Shown piece after piece: positions 45,947-57,480 of a stretch of 64,000 nt of DNA (position 1 is the first letter of the stretch; each line of letters opens with the position of its first letter). This stretch comes from Pempheris klunzingeri (Eukaryota > Chordata > Actinopteri > Acropomatiformes > Pempheridae): the NCBI RefSeq assembly GCF_042242105.1, contig NC_092012.1:8375470-8439469 (forward strand), written 5' to 3'. The position numbers were made by a program, and so were the translations under genes. The notes under the pieces were generated by a model. The model did no database searches and had not been told where the DNA came from. It worked only from the letters and a program-made list of their open reading frames with translations.

Positions 45947-47032
45947 ATGGGCAAGAAGACACAACACAGTCTGCTGCTTTTGCTGTGTTTGTCAGGGCTT
46001 GTTCACTGCTCAGCTGCCTTCGTGTTTTGGACAGCTGTGCTGGAAATAAGCTATGTTAACAGCAACAATGAGACTGTGGACAAATATTGTGAGTGCGGGG
46101 TGTATGGTCGCAACTCTCCCCTGAACAAAGCCTCAGGCACTGTTACGCTTCCCAAGGGAGACCCCAAAGGCTGTGGCCCGGATCCTGTCTACAACCGCAA
46201 CTCCAGCTCACCACCTTGGATAGCCCTGGTTAAAAGGGGCAACTGTACCTTCAGTGAGAAGATCAATGCAGCCAAACGACAAGGAGCAGCTGGTGTGGTG
46301 GTGTATAATGTGGATGGCAGTGGCAACAGCACCACTCACATGGCACACTCGGATGCAGATGATATTGTGGCTATCATGGTTGGCAACACTCAGGGCATGG
46401 CAATCGTCAAGTTGGTGCAGAATGGGACTGATGTTCGGATGTATGTTGATGTAGGCAGCCCCCACGGGCCCTGGATGGACACCTACTGGCTTTACTTCCT
46501 GTCCATCGCCTTCTTCATTGTGACAGCGGCCTCGATCGCCTACTTTGTTTTCATCTCTGCAAATCGTATCTACAGTGTGAGCATGCTCAGGCGCAGCGAG
46601 AGGAGGCTGAAATCTGAGGCCAAAAAGGCGATCGGACGTCTACAAGTACGCACACTCAAGAAAAATGATGAGGAAACTGCTTCTGACTCCCACATGTGTG
46701 CCGTCTGTATCGAATCCTACAAGGCAGGCGAAGTGGTGACAGTGCTAACATGTGACCACATCTTCCATAAAGTCTGCATCGAGCCCTGGCTGCTGGAGAG
46801 GAGGACCTGCCCCATGTGTAAGTGCGACATCCTTAAGGCCCTGGGGGTCGAGGAAGAGCACAAAGACGACATTTCTACTGAAGCACCACCAGATGTCACT
46901 GTGATCACAGTGGCGGGGGGTGAAGCCATATACGAAGTCCCACTCACTGACCCAGCGAGCTCTGACCCAGAGAGACAGCATCGCTATGACAACAGGGCCT
47001 TCGAGGGAGACTCAGAAGCTGCGAGAGGATGA
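45947..47032 (+). CDS. RNF128/GRAIL-like transmembrane RING E3 ligase
   Basis: Single-pass RING-type ubiquitin ligase of the PA-TM-RING (GRAIL/goliath) class, 361 residues in one uninterrupted exon. Residues 1-24 look like a signal peptide. The luminal protease-associated domain spans about 50-170, with WIALVKRGNCTF and AAGVVVYNVDG and N-glycosylation sites near 41, 85, 99 and 127. A transmembrane segment covers about 179-204. A conserved juxtamembrane stretch KKAIGRLQVRTLKK precedes the RING-H2 finger, whose ligands are C251, C254, C269, H271, H274, C277, C288 and C291, followed by CDILKALG. The closest family members I recall are RNF128, RNF133 and RNF148. RNF128 is multi-exonic, while RNF133 and RNF148 are intronless in mammals, so the exact orthology is open. 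Start: ATG in a good context (GTTACCATGG). An AATAAA at 48364-48369 would give a 3' UTR of about 1.35 kb. Confidence 0.92.
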   Translation: MGKKTQHSLLLLLCLSGLVHCSAAFVFWTAVLEISYVNSNNETVDKYCECGVYGRNSPLNKASGTVTLPKGDPKGCGPDPVYNRNSSSPPWIALVKRGNCTFSEKINAAKRQGAAGVVVYNVDGSGNSTTHMAHSDADDIVAIMVGNTQGMAIVKLVQNGTDVRMYVDVGSPHGPWMDTYWLYFLSIAFFIVTAASIAYFVFISANRIYSVSMLRRSERRLKSEAKKAIGRLQVRTLKKNDEETASDSHMCAVCIESYKAGEVVTVLTCDHIFHKVCIEPWLLERRTCPMCKCDILKALGVEEEHKDDISTEAPPDVTVITVAGGEAIYEVPLTDPASSDPERQHRYDNRAFEGDSEAARG

Positions 47033-48385
47033 ACAACGGCAATGGGAACAAAACAGCAACAAACCAGGACACAGTCAATTTCCCTGAATGAAACAGATAT
47101 TTTTTTAGGATACATTGATCCAGCACAATGGAATCAAACTATGATATTCCAACAGAAGACACAATATTCATCTTGTAATGCAGGCATGTTAAAATACATT
47201 TAAATGTTAATGGACCTTGTGTAATCAACTTCGATGTCATTGCATTTGCTTTGTGTCAGGCTCGGTGAACGTGTGTGATTACTGGGTGTGTTCATAAAGT
47301 TGTGTTTTGATGGTTAGAATAGATTCTGGAGACTGAATAGTTGGGGAGTGTTGCAAGGGTCAAATTGCTGCTTTACATAGTGAACACACCAGTTCAACGC
47401 TGGTTAAGAGGAAATGGAGCAGAGCAGTCGACTGTTCGAAATTGGGGCCAAATTTCCTTTTTAACAGAAAGCTCGTCAGCTGACATTGTTCACGGTCCCT
47501 CACAAATGACCATCTTTTTAGATTTATTCACAGTTCAAATAATTTAAACAATCTGATTTTCTTTTTCAATCTTTTTAAAGTCAAGTATGTGTTTCCATTT
47601 TAATTGCCTGGTTGTCAGGTTGGATTTTCAAACAACACACCCTTATGAACACACCCTGGACTGGAAATGCAGCATGACACACATTGCACTGTGATGAGTG
47701 AATAACATCACCTGAGGGGCTGGGACTCTTAAGAAACATGACCCATAGAAACATGTTTACCACAGAACTTTCAAGCCCTTTATAATCTGTTGGCCTATAG
47801 CACTTTAGACCTGCAGTAAATGTCATAGAAACTGTAGATGATATGCCTCCAAAAAATGTTATCTTGACTGTTGGATAGGGGAAAATTGTCTTCATGTGTG
47901 CTGGTTTTAAAAATTCTTTTTGTTGAGATTGATTTATCAATCAACTTCTATCTGTTAATATGCAGGTAATACGTAATATATGTATAGTACTTCTCGAAAC
48001 AGCTGATTTTCATGGACAAGCACAAATTGTTAGTCTTGAACAGGTCTTCCAGTTTTTTTTTTTGAATTATTTGGAATGGAGTTTATACAATCCTTGTGGT
48101 CTACCTCTGAACTCTCAAATGGGCAAATTTTGGAACATGTTTAAGATTCTTGCGATTCCAAGATTAAGCGTGTCCCTCAGTAAAAGATAAAGCTAAAAAG
48201 AATTGTATCACATCTTTGTGTGCTGGCGGGGATATGCTGATTGTGTATTTTTCTATACTGAATCATTTTCACTGCTGTTTTACAGATTCCAGGAGTCTTA
48301 AATTGTTCTGTAAAAACGAATATTACTTGCTCTATTAAATCACATTGATGCTTATTAGAATGCAATAAATCCCTCAAAATGAGGC
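47033..48385 (+). other. Probable 3' UTR of the RING gene
   Basis: AT-rich, non-coding, ending with AATAAA at 48364-48369. No repeat other than short T-runs is seen. The extent is inferred from the first good polyadenylation signal noticed. Confidence 0.45.
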
Positions 48386-48448
48386 CAACTTAATGAGCAT
48401 ATGTTCTTGTAAGAATGGCGTTTCTGTGTGTGCATGTTTTGGGAAGGG

Positions 48449-48486
<38 letters not shown>

Positions 48487-51181
48487 TGTGTGCAGGTGTG
48501 TTACTCTACATCAGGCAGGTCTATGTGTGGTTAAGTAGTGTCTCACTTTCAGAGTTATAGTCTTGTTCCCGGTGACTGTTGGAGACGAGTGAAACTGTAA
48601 TTACCTCTGCACAGGTGGGAGCCGATCCACACACACCCTGAGCTTGAGCTGGATAATCATCATATCACATAAGTAGAAGGGCCTGACCCAGCAAGCAGAG
48701 ATATGCAGCTGTATGGCAATGGAATGGAAATATTTTTTTCCTCCATTGGGTTTTATAAGTACATCCACGGTCAAATCTGTAACGAAATTGCAAGACTGCT
48801 TTTGAATTTATGTGAGACTATTGAACATATTGTCTGAGTCAGTCAGGACTTTGGTGCTTGCGTGACTCTTGAACAGCTGATACACTTGCTGACTCTCGGT
48901 CTCTTGAGTAGTTTTCACCAACATTTGTGTCTTGGGACCTCTTAGAATAAAGAAATGCCCACTTGTGAACCTTTAACACAGATTATGGCTTTAGTGTGGG
49001 CATGAGTTGAATGCGTTTCAACCAAAGAGTGATTTTCCTCTCGGACTGTCTCATTTAAAGAAGTTGTAGAGACCCGAAGAGGTGAATATTTCAGAAGAAA
49101 AAAGCAAAAACATACATTTATTTGTGTGACAAAAGTATCTGGTAAGTTGCTGTACTGCTTTAGAGCATCCTGCCACACTCCTCGCATATTTCAAATGCTA
49201 TATTTTTTATATTTTATTATTTTATATTTATTAACTCGTGTGCCTTGGGGTGTTTCCTTCATTTTATCTACGTCTGAGGCCTCTATGGTCAGAGGCCTCC
49301 CTGGCACGCTTGTTCATTGTTAATCATTTTAATTTTAACATCCTGCTATTATAATGAAATGCCAGAAGGTCTCAAAAGTTGCCCAAGGACTGAGTGATTG
49401 ATCACCGAACCACAAGAGGGATGTGTGAGTGGGGTGGAGGTATCTGAGGTCTCACGGGGAGGGGAGATGGGGTGAAAGGTTTACAGGCTAAAGCAGGTGG
49501 ACTAACGGGGCATGAGAAGTTTTTGGAGAAATGGCTACAGTCCAGAACTCGGATTTGTGAGCTGAGATTCCCCCTCATGGTGTTCCCTCTCCCCCCCGAG
49601 GGCGGTGTGCACCTTTCGGGCCAGTGCTGTGAGCTCAGCATTCATAGGTCAGATGGTTATAGTGGTATCGCAGCGAGACAGAGAATCAATACTGAACTAA
49701 CTGGCCAGGCTGGGAACAACTGGCAAGCCGTGGGTTAGAGGCACGCTCTGCTCAGCGGTGGCGCTCCTCTGATTTATTGCAGTTGTTAAAGAGAAAATTG
49801 AGTCAGAAGGTTTTCATTTAATGGCATACTAGTCTGCGGCTATACTCTAATACTGCACTTGACCTTCAGTTCCAGATAGGAATCAAACAGTGGAATTAAC
49901 TACTGTATTGGCCTGAGAGCTTATCTGCTCCTGTACAGTTTAATCAGGGGAAATATCTCATGTTTTCTGTGGCAACGGATAAACCTAGAGGCTTGGGACT
50001 GAATAAAAAAGCATAACATAGCAGGGCTGTGGTTAAATAAACAAAAAGACATGGCTTTCTGGTCAGGCTTTAGGCCCGTGCTCCTTGCTGTGTCTCAGTT
50101 TGTCCCTGTGGATGTTTACAATAGCCCTGCAACACCACCTGGTGGAGAACATCCCCACTCACAATGAATTCCAATTAATTTCCAGCAAAGAGCAAAGGTT
50201 AAACTGGTCAGAAGCCAGCCCCATCCTTTCATTCTTGCTCTGCAGGTGCTGGGGCAATTTCTTGCTTGAGTGGAAAGTACAGAGTAATAAATCCCGCCAT
50301 AATGAAATTGACTACTTCACTGGCTGTATACTTTAATGGCCCAGTTGAAGAGTTCTATCTGTCTGTCTGTCTGCCCGTCCGTCTGTGTGGTCGATCTCCC
50401 TCTGCCGTGCCGCCTCGGCAGACTGCGGGAAAAGTCTTTCTAATTAAATTACAGTAGTTGGTCATGTCTCAGGCTCTGCTTTCCCAGACTGTCTGAGTAA
50501 TTATCTTAATGAAAGGGGGAAATTTGATTACAAAAGTGCAGTAAGAAACAAATTAATCTATTTAGTCAGTAAAGACAACATAAAACATGTCTTTCCTCTC
50601 TTTCTGCTTACATAGACTATTAGATCAAACTCTCTGGTAGATATTTATAATCCCCCACTCCACATCCTTGGTGTTTCATTGGCTTAGCAATGAAGTGCAA
50701 ATAAAGAGTATTAGGATTCATAACTCCTTTTCCCCAGCAGGGTTTATGTCTGTTGAACAATCAGGTTATGTTCACAAATTTCCTGATGGTTCATGTGTGT
50801 TTGTTTCTGCATGTGTTTCCAGTGAGTTTACCACCACAGGCGCCTGCATTTCAGGTTGGTCTAGGTGAGAGCCGTAGCTTCTGCTTGATGTTGTCAACCC
50901 TTCCTTCCTCTTGTTGTCCCTCTGGCTGATCAGATAGTGCTGAGTGCACTGGACAAAACAGCTCTCATCCTGTGTCATTGTCGTTACCGCCCTGTCCCGT
51001 CCTGTCCTTTGATATGTTGGCCGGCTCACCCTCCATTGCCCTCTTCTTCCTGCTGACAGGCGGCAAAAGGGCAGGCGGGCCAGCATGTGAGGTTGAGAGG
51101 ATGTCCGAGAAAGAAACATCTCTCCCATCGACTCAATGGCACGGGAAGGAAGTGATGTCACGTGGTTATCTGTGTCTCACA

Positions 51182-51207
51182 CAATTCAATTCAATTCAAT
51201 TCAATTT
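51182..51207. repeat. (AATTC)n pentanucleotide repeat
   Basis: Five tandem AATTC units followed by TTTTCAATTTC. Such tandems often border dispersed repeats in fish. Confidence 0.85.
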
Positions 51208-51752
51208 TCAATTTCAACAATGGTTCAGAAGACAGTAATATGGGTGAAAAAACGGGACTTTTCTCTTCGGTCTATTCTTTCTGTATAGTTTCCAGTTTTA
51301 ACATTCATTTTAAGTGCTGAATCTGGTTTGGTTTACCTGGCAAATGTTGAGCCGTGATTAAAAGTCTGCCATCTACTGGACAAGTAATAGCACAGCATTA
51401 TGTTGACTAGATTAAGGTGTTTAAATTGATTAATTATATCAGTCAATTTTTAAGCCAAAATACCATACATTCACTGTTTCCAGCTCTTTTAATGTGAATA
51501 TTTGTTGCTTTTCTTTGTATCATGGGACAGCAAACTAAATAGTTTGTGGTTTTGTGCTGTTAGTAGGTTAAAATAAGCAAATGTCAATGAAAATGATTGC
51601 TAGTTGCAGCACTAGATATTAGATTTAATATCAGTTGTTGCCTCTATTCTTGTCACCTCCTGCTGTGTGGTATGGGACACATTTGATATTCTCTTCTGCT
51701 GGTGCAGATTCCAAACATTCCCAACATTTGCGCATGTCATTACCTCCTCCAA

Positions 51753-51787
51753 TCTATCTATCCATCTATCTATCTATCTATCCATCA
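51753..51787. repeat. (TATC)n tetranucleotide repeat
   Basis: About eight TATC/CATC units with two interruptions. Confidence 0.9.
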
Positions 51788-53380
51788 TCTATTGCGAGAA
51801 CATGCACACACACATCAGACTGAGAGCCAGGGAAAGAGAGAGATGCTCCGTGCGCCTCAAGAGAAACACGCCTTTAAAGCAGAAAAGGTCTGAGAAACAT
51901 GTCTGTGTTTACAATCAGCCTTTGTCTCAAGCCGGGGTGATGTCTCAGCACTGAGCCTGCACCTGTCTGGGACCGGCCCTGTACTTATCAAACCAATTTA
52001 CTCAGTATAAATCCAGCCCATACGAATCCTGTGTGATTTTCCAGTCAATAGCCCTATTTGTATATACTTCATGAAAATGATTTGTCAGCAGTCCTCAGTC
52101 TCAACGATTGAGTTGTGCATCATCACACCCTAGAAAAATATCCTCTTGTCTCACTCTGAATGCTGATGGCCCGAAGCAAGGTATCAACCAAAGTTTCCTC
52201 CCAGAAGAAACTGCCACTCAGCACAGTTTGACAACACGAATCAATGATCAAGCTGCTTTTCATCAGCTCCTGCCATTTTCTGGAATTCCATTCATGCACG
52301 TCTTACTGGAGGCTCACTTTTCAGAAATGTCAATAGTTTATGAAAGTGGGCATGTGTTTGTGAGCTTGTATGTGTGTTTGTGTGTCGCGCTCTTTCCCAG
52401 CAGCCCATCCATCCTCTCTGATTAACTCCTCGTGTGTCCTGTTGCCTGTGGCGATTAATTAATGACCCATTTGCTTAATTGCAAAGAGCTAGCAGGACAA
52501 AGCGAAAAGCAAAAGAGGCATCACCTGGGGAATGGAGGGGGTGATGTTTGTGTTTGGCTTTTTGACGTTCTGTAAGGGAGAGAGGAGGTGAGATATAGTT
52601 GGGAAAAAACTGAAATGAATGTCATTTAGTGTGCACAGGGTGTCCCAGGATGTTAGCTGCTGTGTCCCCGCTTGTCTTTTTCTGCCAGCGTGGTATTTTT
52701 CTGTCCCTGCGTGCAGGTGTGTGTCTGTGTGTGTCCCCGTCCATTGTGACCGTGGGGTTTATGTGTGTCCAAAGTGACACAACAGCAGCTTCAGGTTCGT
52801 CTCTGCCTCTTTCTGTGTCATTGTGCTGAATGTGCTTTTCCTAAACGCAGCACACATTGTTAACAGTCACCCCGTTCACTCTGACCATCTGTCACAGGCC
52901 TTCCTGGGCTTCCCTACACAGTTTGTCCACAAGCTGTGGCTGCCATTTGGTTTACCAATAAAAGTCACTCGAAGGTTTGTCCTAATTTTTATATGCCAGG
53001 GGTCAATGCTAGGACATTGCACAACGTTGGTTGCATTTTTAAAGACATAGCGGCTAAAAATAAGTAGATTCAGTGCAGATAAAATGTTATTCACCCTTCA
53101 GTATGAACGGAGAGATGTGTCAGTATTAAAGGCCCCTCATTCTGCTAATTTTCAAGTTCTCAGAGTTTGGTGGTCTGTAGGCACACCAGGGAAGCATATT
53201 AATACTGAAAAGACACAGAAGGACCATTTAGATGTTAAAGAAACCAAACACAATAACACACACATCTAATGTTTTCTGGAGAGGACTGTATTGTAGAAAG
53301 TATTATCGTTAACCACATGTGGGATCATCATGCTAATAGTCTCACTCACAAACCATCTAAACTAGCTCCTCCAGGGTTGA

Positions 53381-53382
<2 letters not shown>

Positions 53383-53441
<59 letters not shown>
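53383..53441. repeat. (GT)n microsatellite, 59 bp perfect
   Basis: Longest perfect dinucleotide run noticed in the window; the valine/cysteine-rich reading frames across it are artefacts. Confidence 0.97.
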
Positions 53442-53443
<2 letters not shown>

Positions 53444-55093
53444 TGGGGTTAGTGTACAGTTCCCTCTTCATATCTGTCATGGAAACGTGCAAATTTGTTT
53501 CCGGAAATCCAGTTGGTCCTGGCTGGAATCTGCTCATTTAGTAGAGTCATATCTTGTTTATGGAAAGAACATTATCACCACATTGGTTCCATGTGACCTT
53601 CACCTTTACGTAGTGCAGTACCACTTCACACACTAGCAATTACATGGCAGTCAGATAAGCAGCAGGCAGGAGCCTAAAATCTGAGATTAGATCCTGGTTT
53701 CATAATTGCAGGAGCAAACTTCATGTTTTTTTATGTGCAAACTTGTGTGCTAAGACACTGTTAACAGCACAAATTGATGGACAAATGAAGAGAACATACC
53801 TAAAAGTTTTTTTTAACTTTTTAGATTTACAAATTTTAGCTTTTTGAGCTTGCAAAATAAGGGACGTGTGATGTATATTGTGTATTTAAACACTACAATG
53901 CACAACTGCCACTGCATTTTTGTTTTTAAGCTTTATTTTATATCCCTAATGGTCACTTCACACTTTTGTTTACACTAATATCACAATATCAGGAGCAACA
54001 GGGCGGATTCTGAGCTGACGAGAGGGGCCTCGGCTTGTTCAAGTATCATTAGCTCCTCTCTGATCAGCTGCTCTGTATAGTTGGATGTGCACACACAAGC
54101 CTTCACAAATGAACTTACGAGCACGTGAGTAATGGGTTGTTGTTCCATTGCTCGTATTTATTATGTATTGTCTATGTGTCTTTTTTAACCATATGTTCAG
54201 TTGTAACTCTTTTAGTTTTTACTGGCAAATGCTCGCAGTGTATTTTCTTTTGTAAGAGAAGACAAAAGGTGTTGTTGTTGCTAGAGGAGAATAGGAGGCT
54301 TTGTCATGACTTTCTATATGTGCAGGCATGGGTTACATCCCAGTGAAGCTTCCTTTGTCCAAGCAATGGGATAGCTGGTCTGTGGCTGAGCTGAGGCCTG
54401 AGCAGGGGGGCGGGGATGTGGAGCTGCAGCCTGAGAAATAGATATGAGTCCTTGGCTTCAGGTAGGGTCATCTGAACACCATGTGACGTTGCACAAACAA
54501 AGAGGATCTTGGCCCCAGGCTGGATGAGGATTGTTACACCGATGAGCGAGAGAGAGAGAGAGAAAGAGGGAATCACTTGACAAAGTTTGTTTGTGTTCAC
54601 CTTCTCCAAACCGCAGCCACAGCTCTTTGTGAGAGTTTCCTGTGTGGTCTAGACTGAGCTGGGATTTGTGGTTTAGGTGAAGTTAGAATACCACCAGAGG
54701 AATATCATGAAATATTTGCCTGGTGTCAGAGCTAGTGGCACCATTTCTTCACAGGGAACTCTTTGTAAATGGTTTATAGGTTGTAACTAATTGATTTATT
54801 AATGGTAAATGATGATCTTATGATTTGGTCTGAAAATTTATCAGGGAGACTGATCACCTAGTTTCTGGAAAATACAAGAGAGCATCTGGATCACAACCCA
54901 TTTATTAACAACTAATTAGCAACTCCAACCGCACTATTGATGAATTGTGGCGGAAACCTGTTTATTGATGACCTGTTAACATATATAGCTGCTGACATGA
55001 TGGAAAATGAGAAACCAGAAAACAGTCCATTGACCCTGTAGTTGGAAATGCCAATGTGTTCTTAATGAATCGAATTCATTGTATTTGTCCATT

Positions 55094-55470
55094 AAATATA
55101 AGGCTGTACCCAGCAGCTGGTTAGCTTAATTTAGTGCAAAGATGGGGGAAACAGCTAGCCAGACTCTGTCCAATGCTTACAAAATCTGAGCAGGCAACCA
55201 GACGAGACGCCAGGATGTCTCTGCTCCCAGCCATTAAATAGTCGGAGTCATTTTACGGATTACGGATTAAGCAAACGAGATATAACATGTTAGTTAGTAA
55301 GCTTAAGAAGCGCTGGTGGGTGGATTTTGTGATAGTTGGACAGGGCTGTTTGTCCCTGCTTCCAGTCTTCATGCTAAGCTAAGCGTCAGCAGCTTAGAGG
55401 CATTTATTGTCCCATCTAAGTCTCCGTCAGAGAGCAACTCATTTCCCAAAATGTAAACTATCCCTTTAAG
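55094..55470 (-). mobile_element. Dispersed fish repeat (minus orientation)
   Basis: Contains GGGGGAAACAGCTAGCCAGACTCTGTCC, CGAGATATAACATGTTAGTTAGT and CTTCATGCTAAGCTAAGC, and ends AACTATCCCTTTAA. These are landmarks of an abundant non-autonomous teleost repeat that I recognise by the 'GCTTAGCAT...GACTGGAAGCAGGG' and 'AACAGCTAGCCTGGCTCTGTCC' phrases. Boundaries are approximate. Confidence 0.6.
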
Positions 55471-57059
55471 GTGATGCCTAAAACAAGTGTCATGCTGAAG
55501 GAGTATAAACACCAGCTGGTTTTCACAACTTGGCAACACCAACGTTATTTCATTAACAGCTTATGTCTGATCTATGAAGCGTTAGTAAAGAAACTATTAA
55601 CCATTAACAATGCCATTAGTTTCTGCTCCGACTTGTTTTCGGCTAGGGCGCGTGAACACAAATAAAACACCCACAGCCACAACTTTCCCTCCTTGTCTTG
55701 ATCCTCCTTGTAAATAAATGTAATTTACAGCCACTGAGCAGAGTGGTCCCTCAGAGTTCAGGCACGGCAAGCTCAACTAAATCAACTTCGACTACAACAA
55801 CGGCTCTAACAGCAGGCTCGTCATCGAGGAACTGCTTAGAATACAGGATCAATGAGAGGGAGAGCAACGGAGAGGGAGAGCAAGAGAGATGGCTTAACAG
55901 AGGGGGAGGGATACACTTCCTTCACCTACATGCATGAATACACACTACACAAACACACACACTCTCACACACACTCACACACACACACACTGCTGACTCT
56001 TATCTGCAGCCTGAGGGAGTCAGTCAGAGTCAGCGAGGTCCCCCACACAGAAATAGTCGCCATGGCTCTCCACGCCTCTTGATTACCGCTTTGGATCTCA
56101 GCAGGTGAAGGACAATATTGTTCAGGCATTGTACAGGAAACCTAGATTCTACCTCACAGCCCTATCTCATATTTGCATTTGCTTTTTACCTCCTGAGTTA
56201 ATGCCTCTCTATCTCTCTGCAATGAAATCCCCTCAGAGAATATACGTGAGCTCATTATGCATATTTTAGTGTGGAAACATTCTCCTGTGGGATTTATGTA
56301 CGTTGATTGGCTTTAATTATGTGCGTTTGTATGGACCTGCCAGTAAATGAGCCAATGTTTTGCGACTGGCCATGTGAGGTGATGTGTGACACTGGTAACT
56401 GCAGGCTATGATGGGATATTTTCCTCGTGAGTGACTCGGCCAGCACGTCATTCTCTTCAGACGTTCATTTTCTTGCCCTTCGAGTCAGATTGTCTGCGTG
56501 TGTGTGTGATGTATCATGGGTGTTTGTATGATTGTGCCGGACTCCCTTTGTGTGTGTGTTCGTGTGGAGGGTTAAGAAATGGGCCTGTCAGAAGTGAATG
56601 ATCAGACTAATCAGGTGGAACACAGCAGACTGCAGGATTAAGACACACTGGAGAGAGACAGCCCAAATATAGCCAGGGTCAACACACATCTCACGCTAGG
56701 GATCTGTGTGTTTGCGTGTGCGTGTGTACTGTAGACTCAGTCTTATGATGTCCCATGATGGGCCTTTTTTTCGTTAATTGCTTTATTTTTAACATTATGA
56801 TCTGAGATTCTCAGTGAATCCATCATCACATCACTATATCTTTGTTTCTCTCTTGTCAGGTGGGAGTTTAAAGGCGCACGCACACCAACAAACCTACAGC
56901 AGCATTTACACTGTCATCTAGTATTATCTTCCTTTTCTACATTTGATCGCCCTGCAGGTAAACAAACAAGCAGCTCTTTTGAAGACAACCCCTTTAACCA
57001 GTGGGCCTTAATGGCATTAACTGTTAAGCAGAATGAGTTGTTCTGAAATAAAGCTTGAC

Positions 57060-57480
57060 ATGTTGTTTACCTCCCATAACAATGAACCCATTTAACATAA
57101 GTGAACCTTACAAGCCTAAATGGATAGATCATCAGCAGAGGAGACAACAGCCTGTGTTTATCTCCTCCATCTATCCTTTTAGTCATCCAATCACTGATAA
57201 ATGTACATGCTCGCACTCATTTGCTCTGACAAAAAAATGATGTTGCTTTGATTTTTAATGCGCCGGAATAAAAACAATCATCAATATTAATGGCCACTCT
57301 ATTTGGAGATAATGCTCACATTCATTATCATCCATTAATGTTTGTGTACCTAATTTAATAGGACTATAACCTCCACAAAGGCATATCATGCATTCCTCAA
57401 CGCTGTTTATGTGAGGAATCCTGAAAGGGTGGAAGCTAATTGAATCAAAAGTCAAATAGACCCTCGGAAAGTTTAGTCAC
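57060..57480. promoter_or_regulatory. Candidate conserved non-coding element
   Basis: Unique-looking AT-rich block without repeats, with clustered cores such as GGATAGATCATCAG, AATCATCAATATTAATGG, ATTATCATCCATTAATG and CCTAATTTAATAGG. The texture is that of vertebrate developmental enhancers. No conservation data were available, so this is inference only. Confidence 0.3.

Larger units (their letters stand above)
48386..57050. other. Gene-poor region, part 1
   Basis: No coding exon recognised. Contents: (TG)n at about 48449-48482, an (AATTC)n pentamer tract at 51182-51207, a (TATC)n tetramer tract at about 51753-51787, a long (GT)n at 53383-53441, a dispersed repeat at about 55094-55470 and (AC)n at 55942-55990. 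Between these, unique AT-rich DNA with homeobox-like TAATTA cores is common. All open frames lack family features. Confidence 0.5.

Noticed and set aside
45432-46049. 205-codon open frame overlapping the start of the RING ligase in another frame
   Set aside because: It begins at TTG, shows no domain, signal or biased composition of a real protein, and is explained as chance next to a strong ATG.
53269-53541. Valine/cysteine- and histidine/threonine-repeat frames
   Set aside because: Artefacts of the (GT)n microsatellite.
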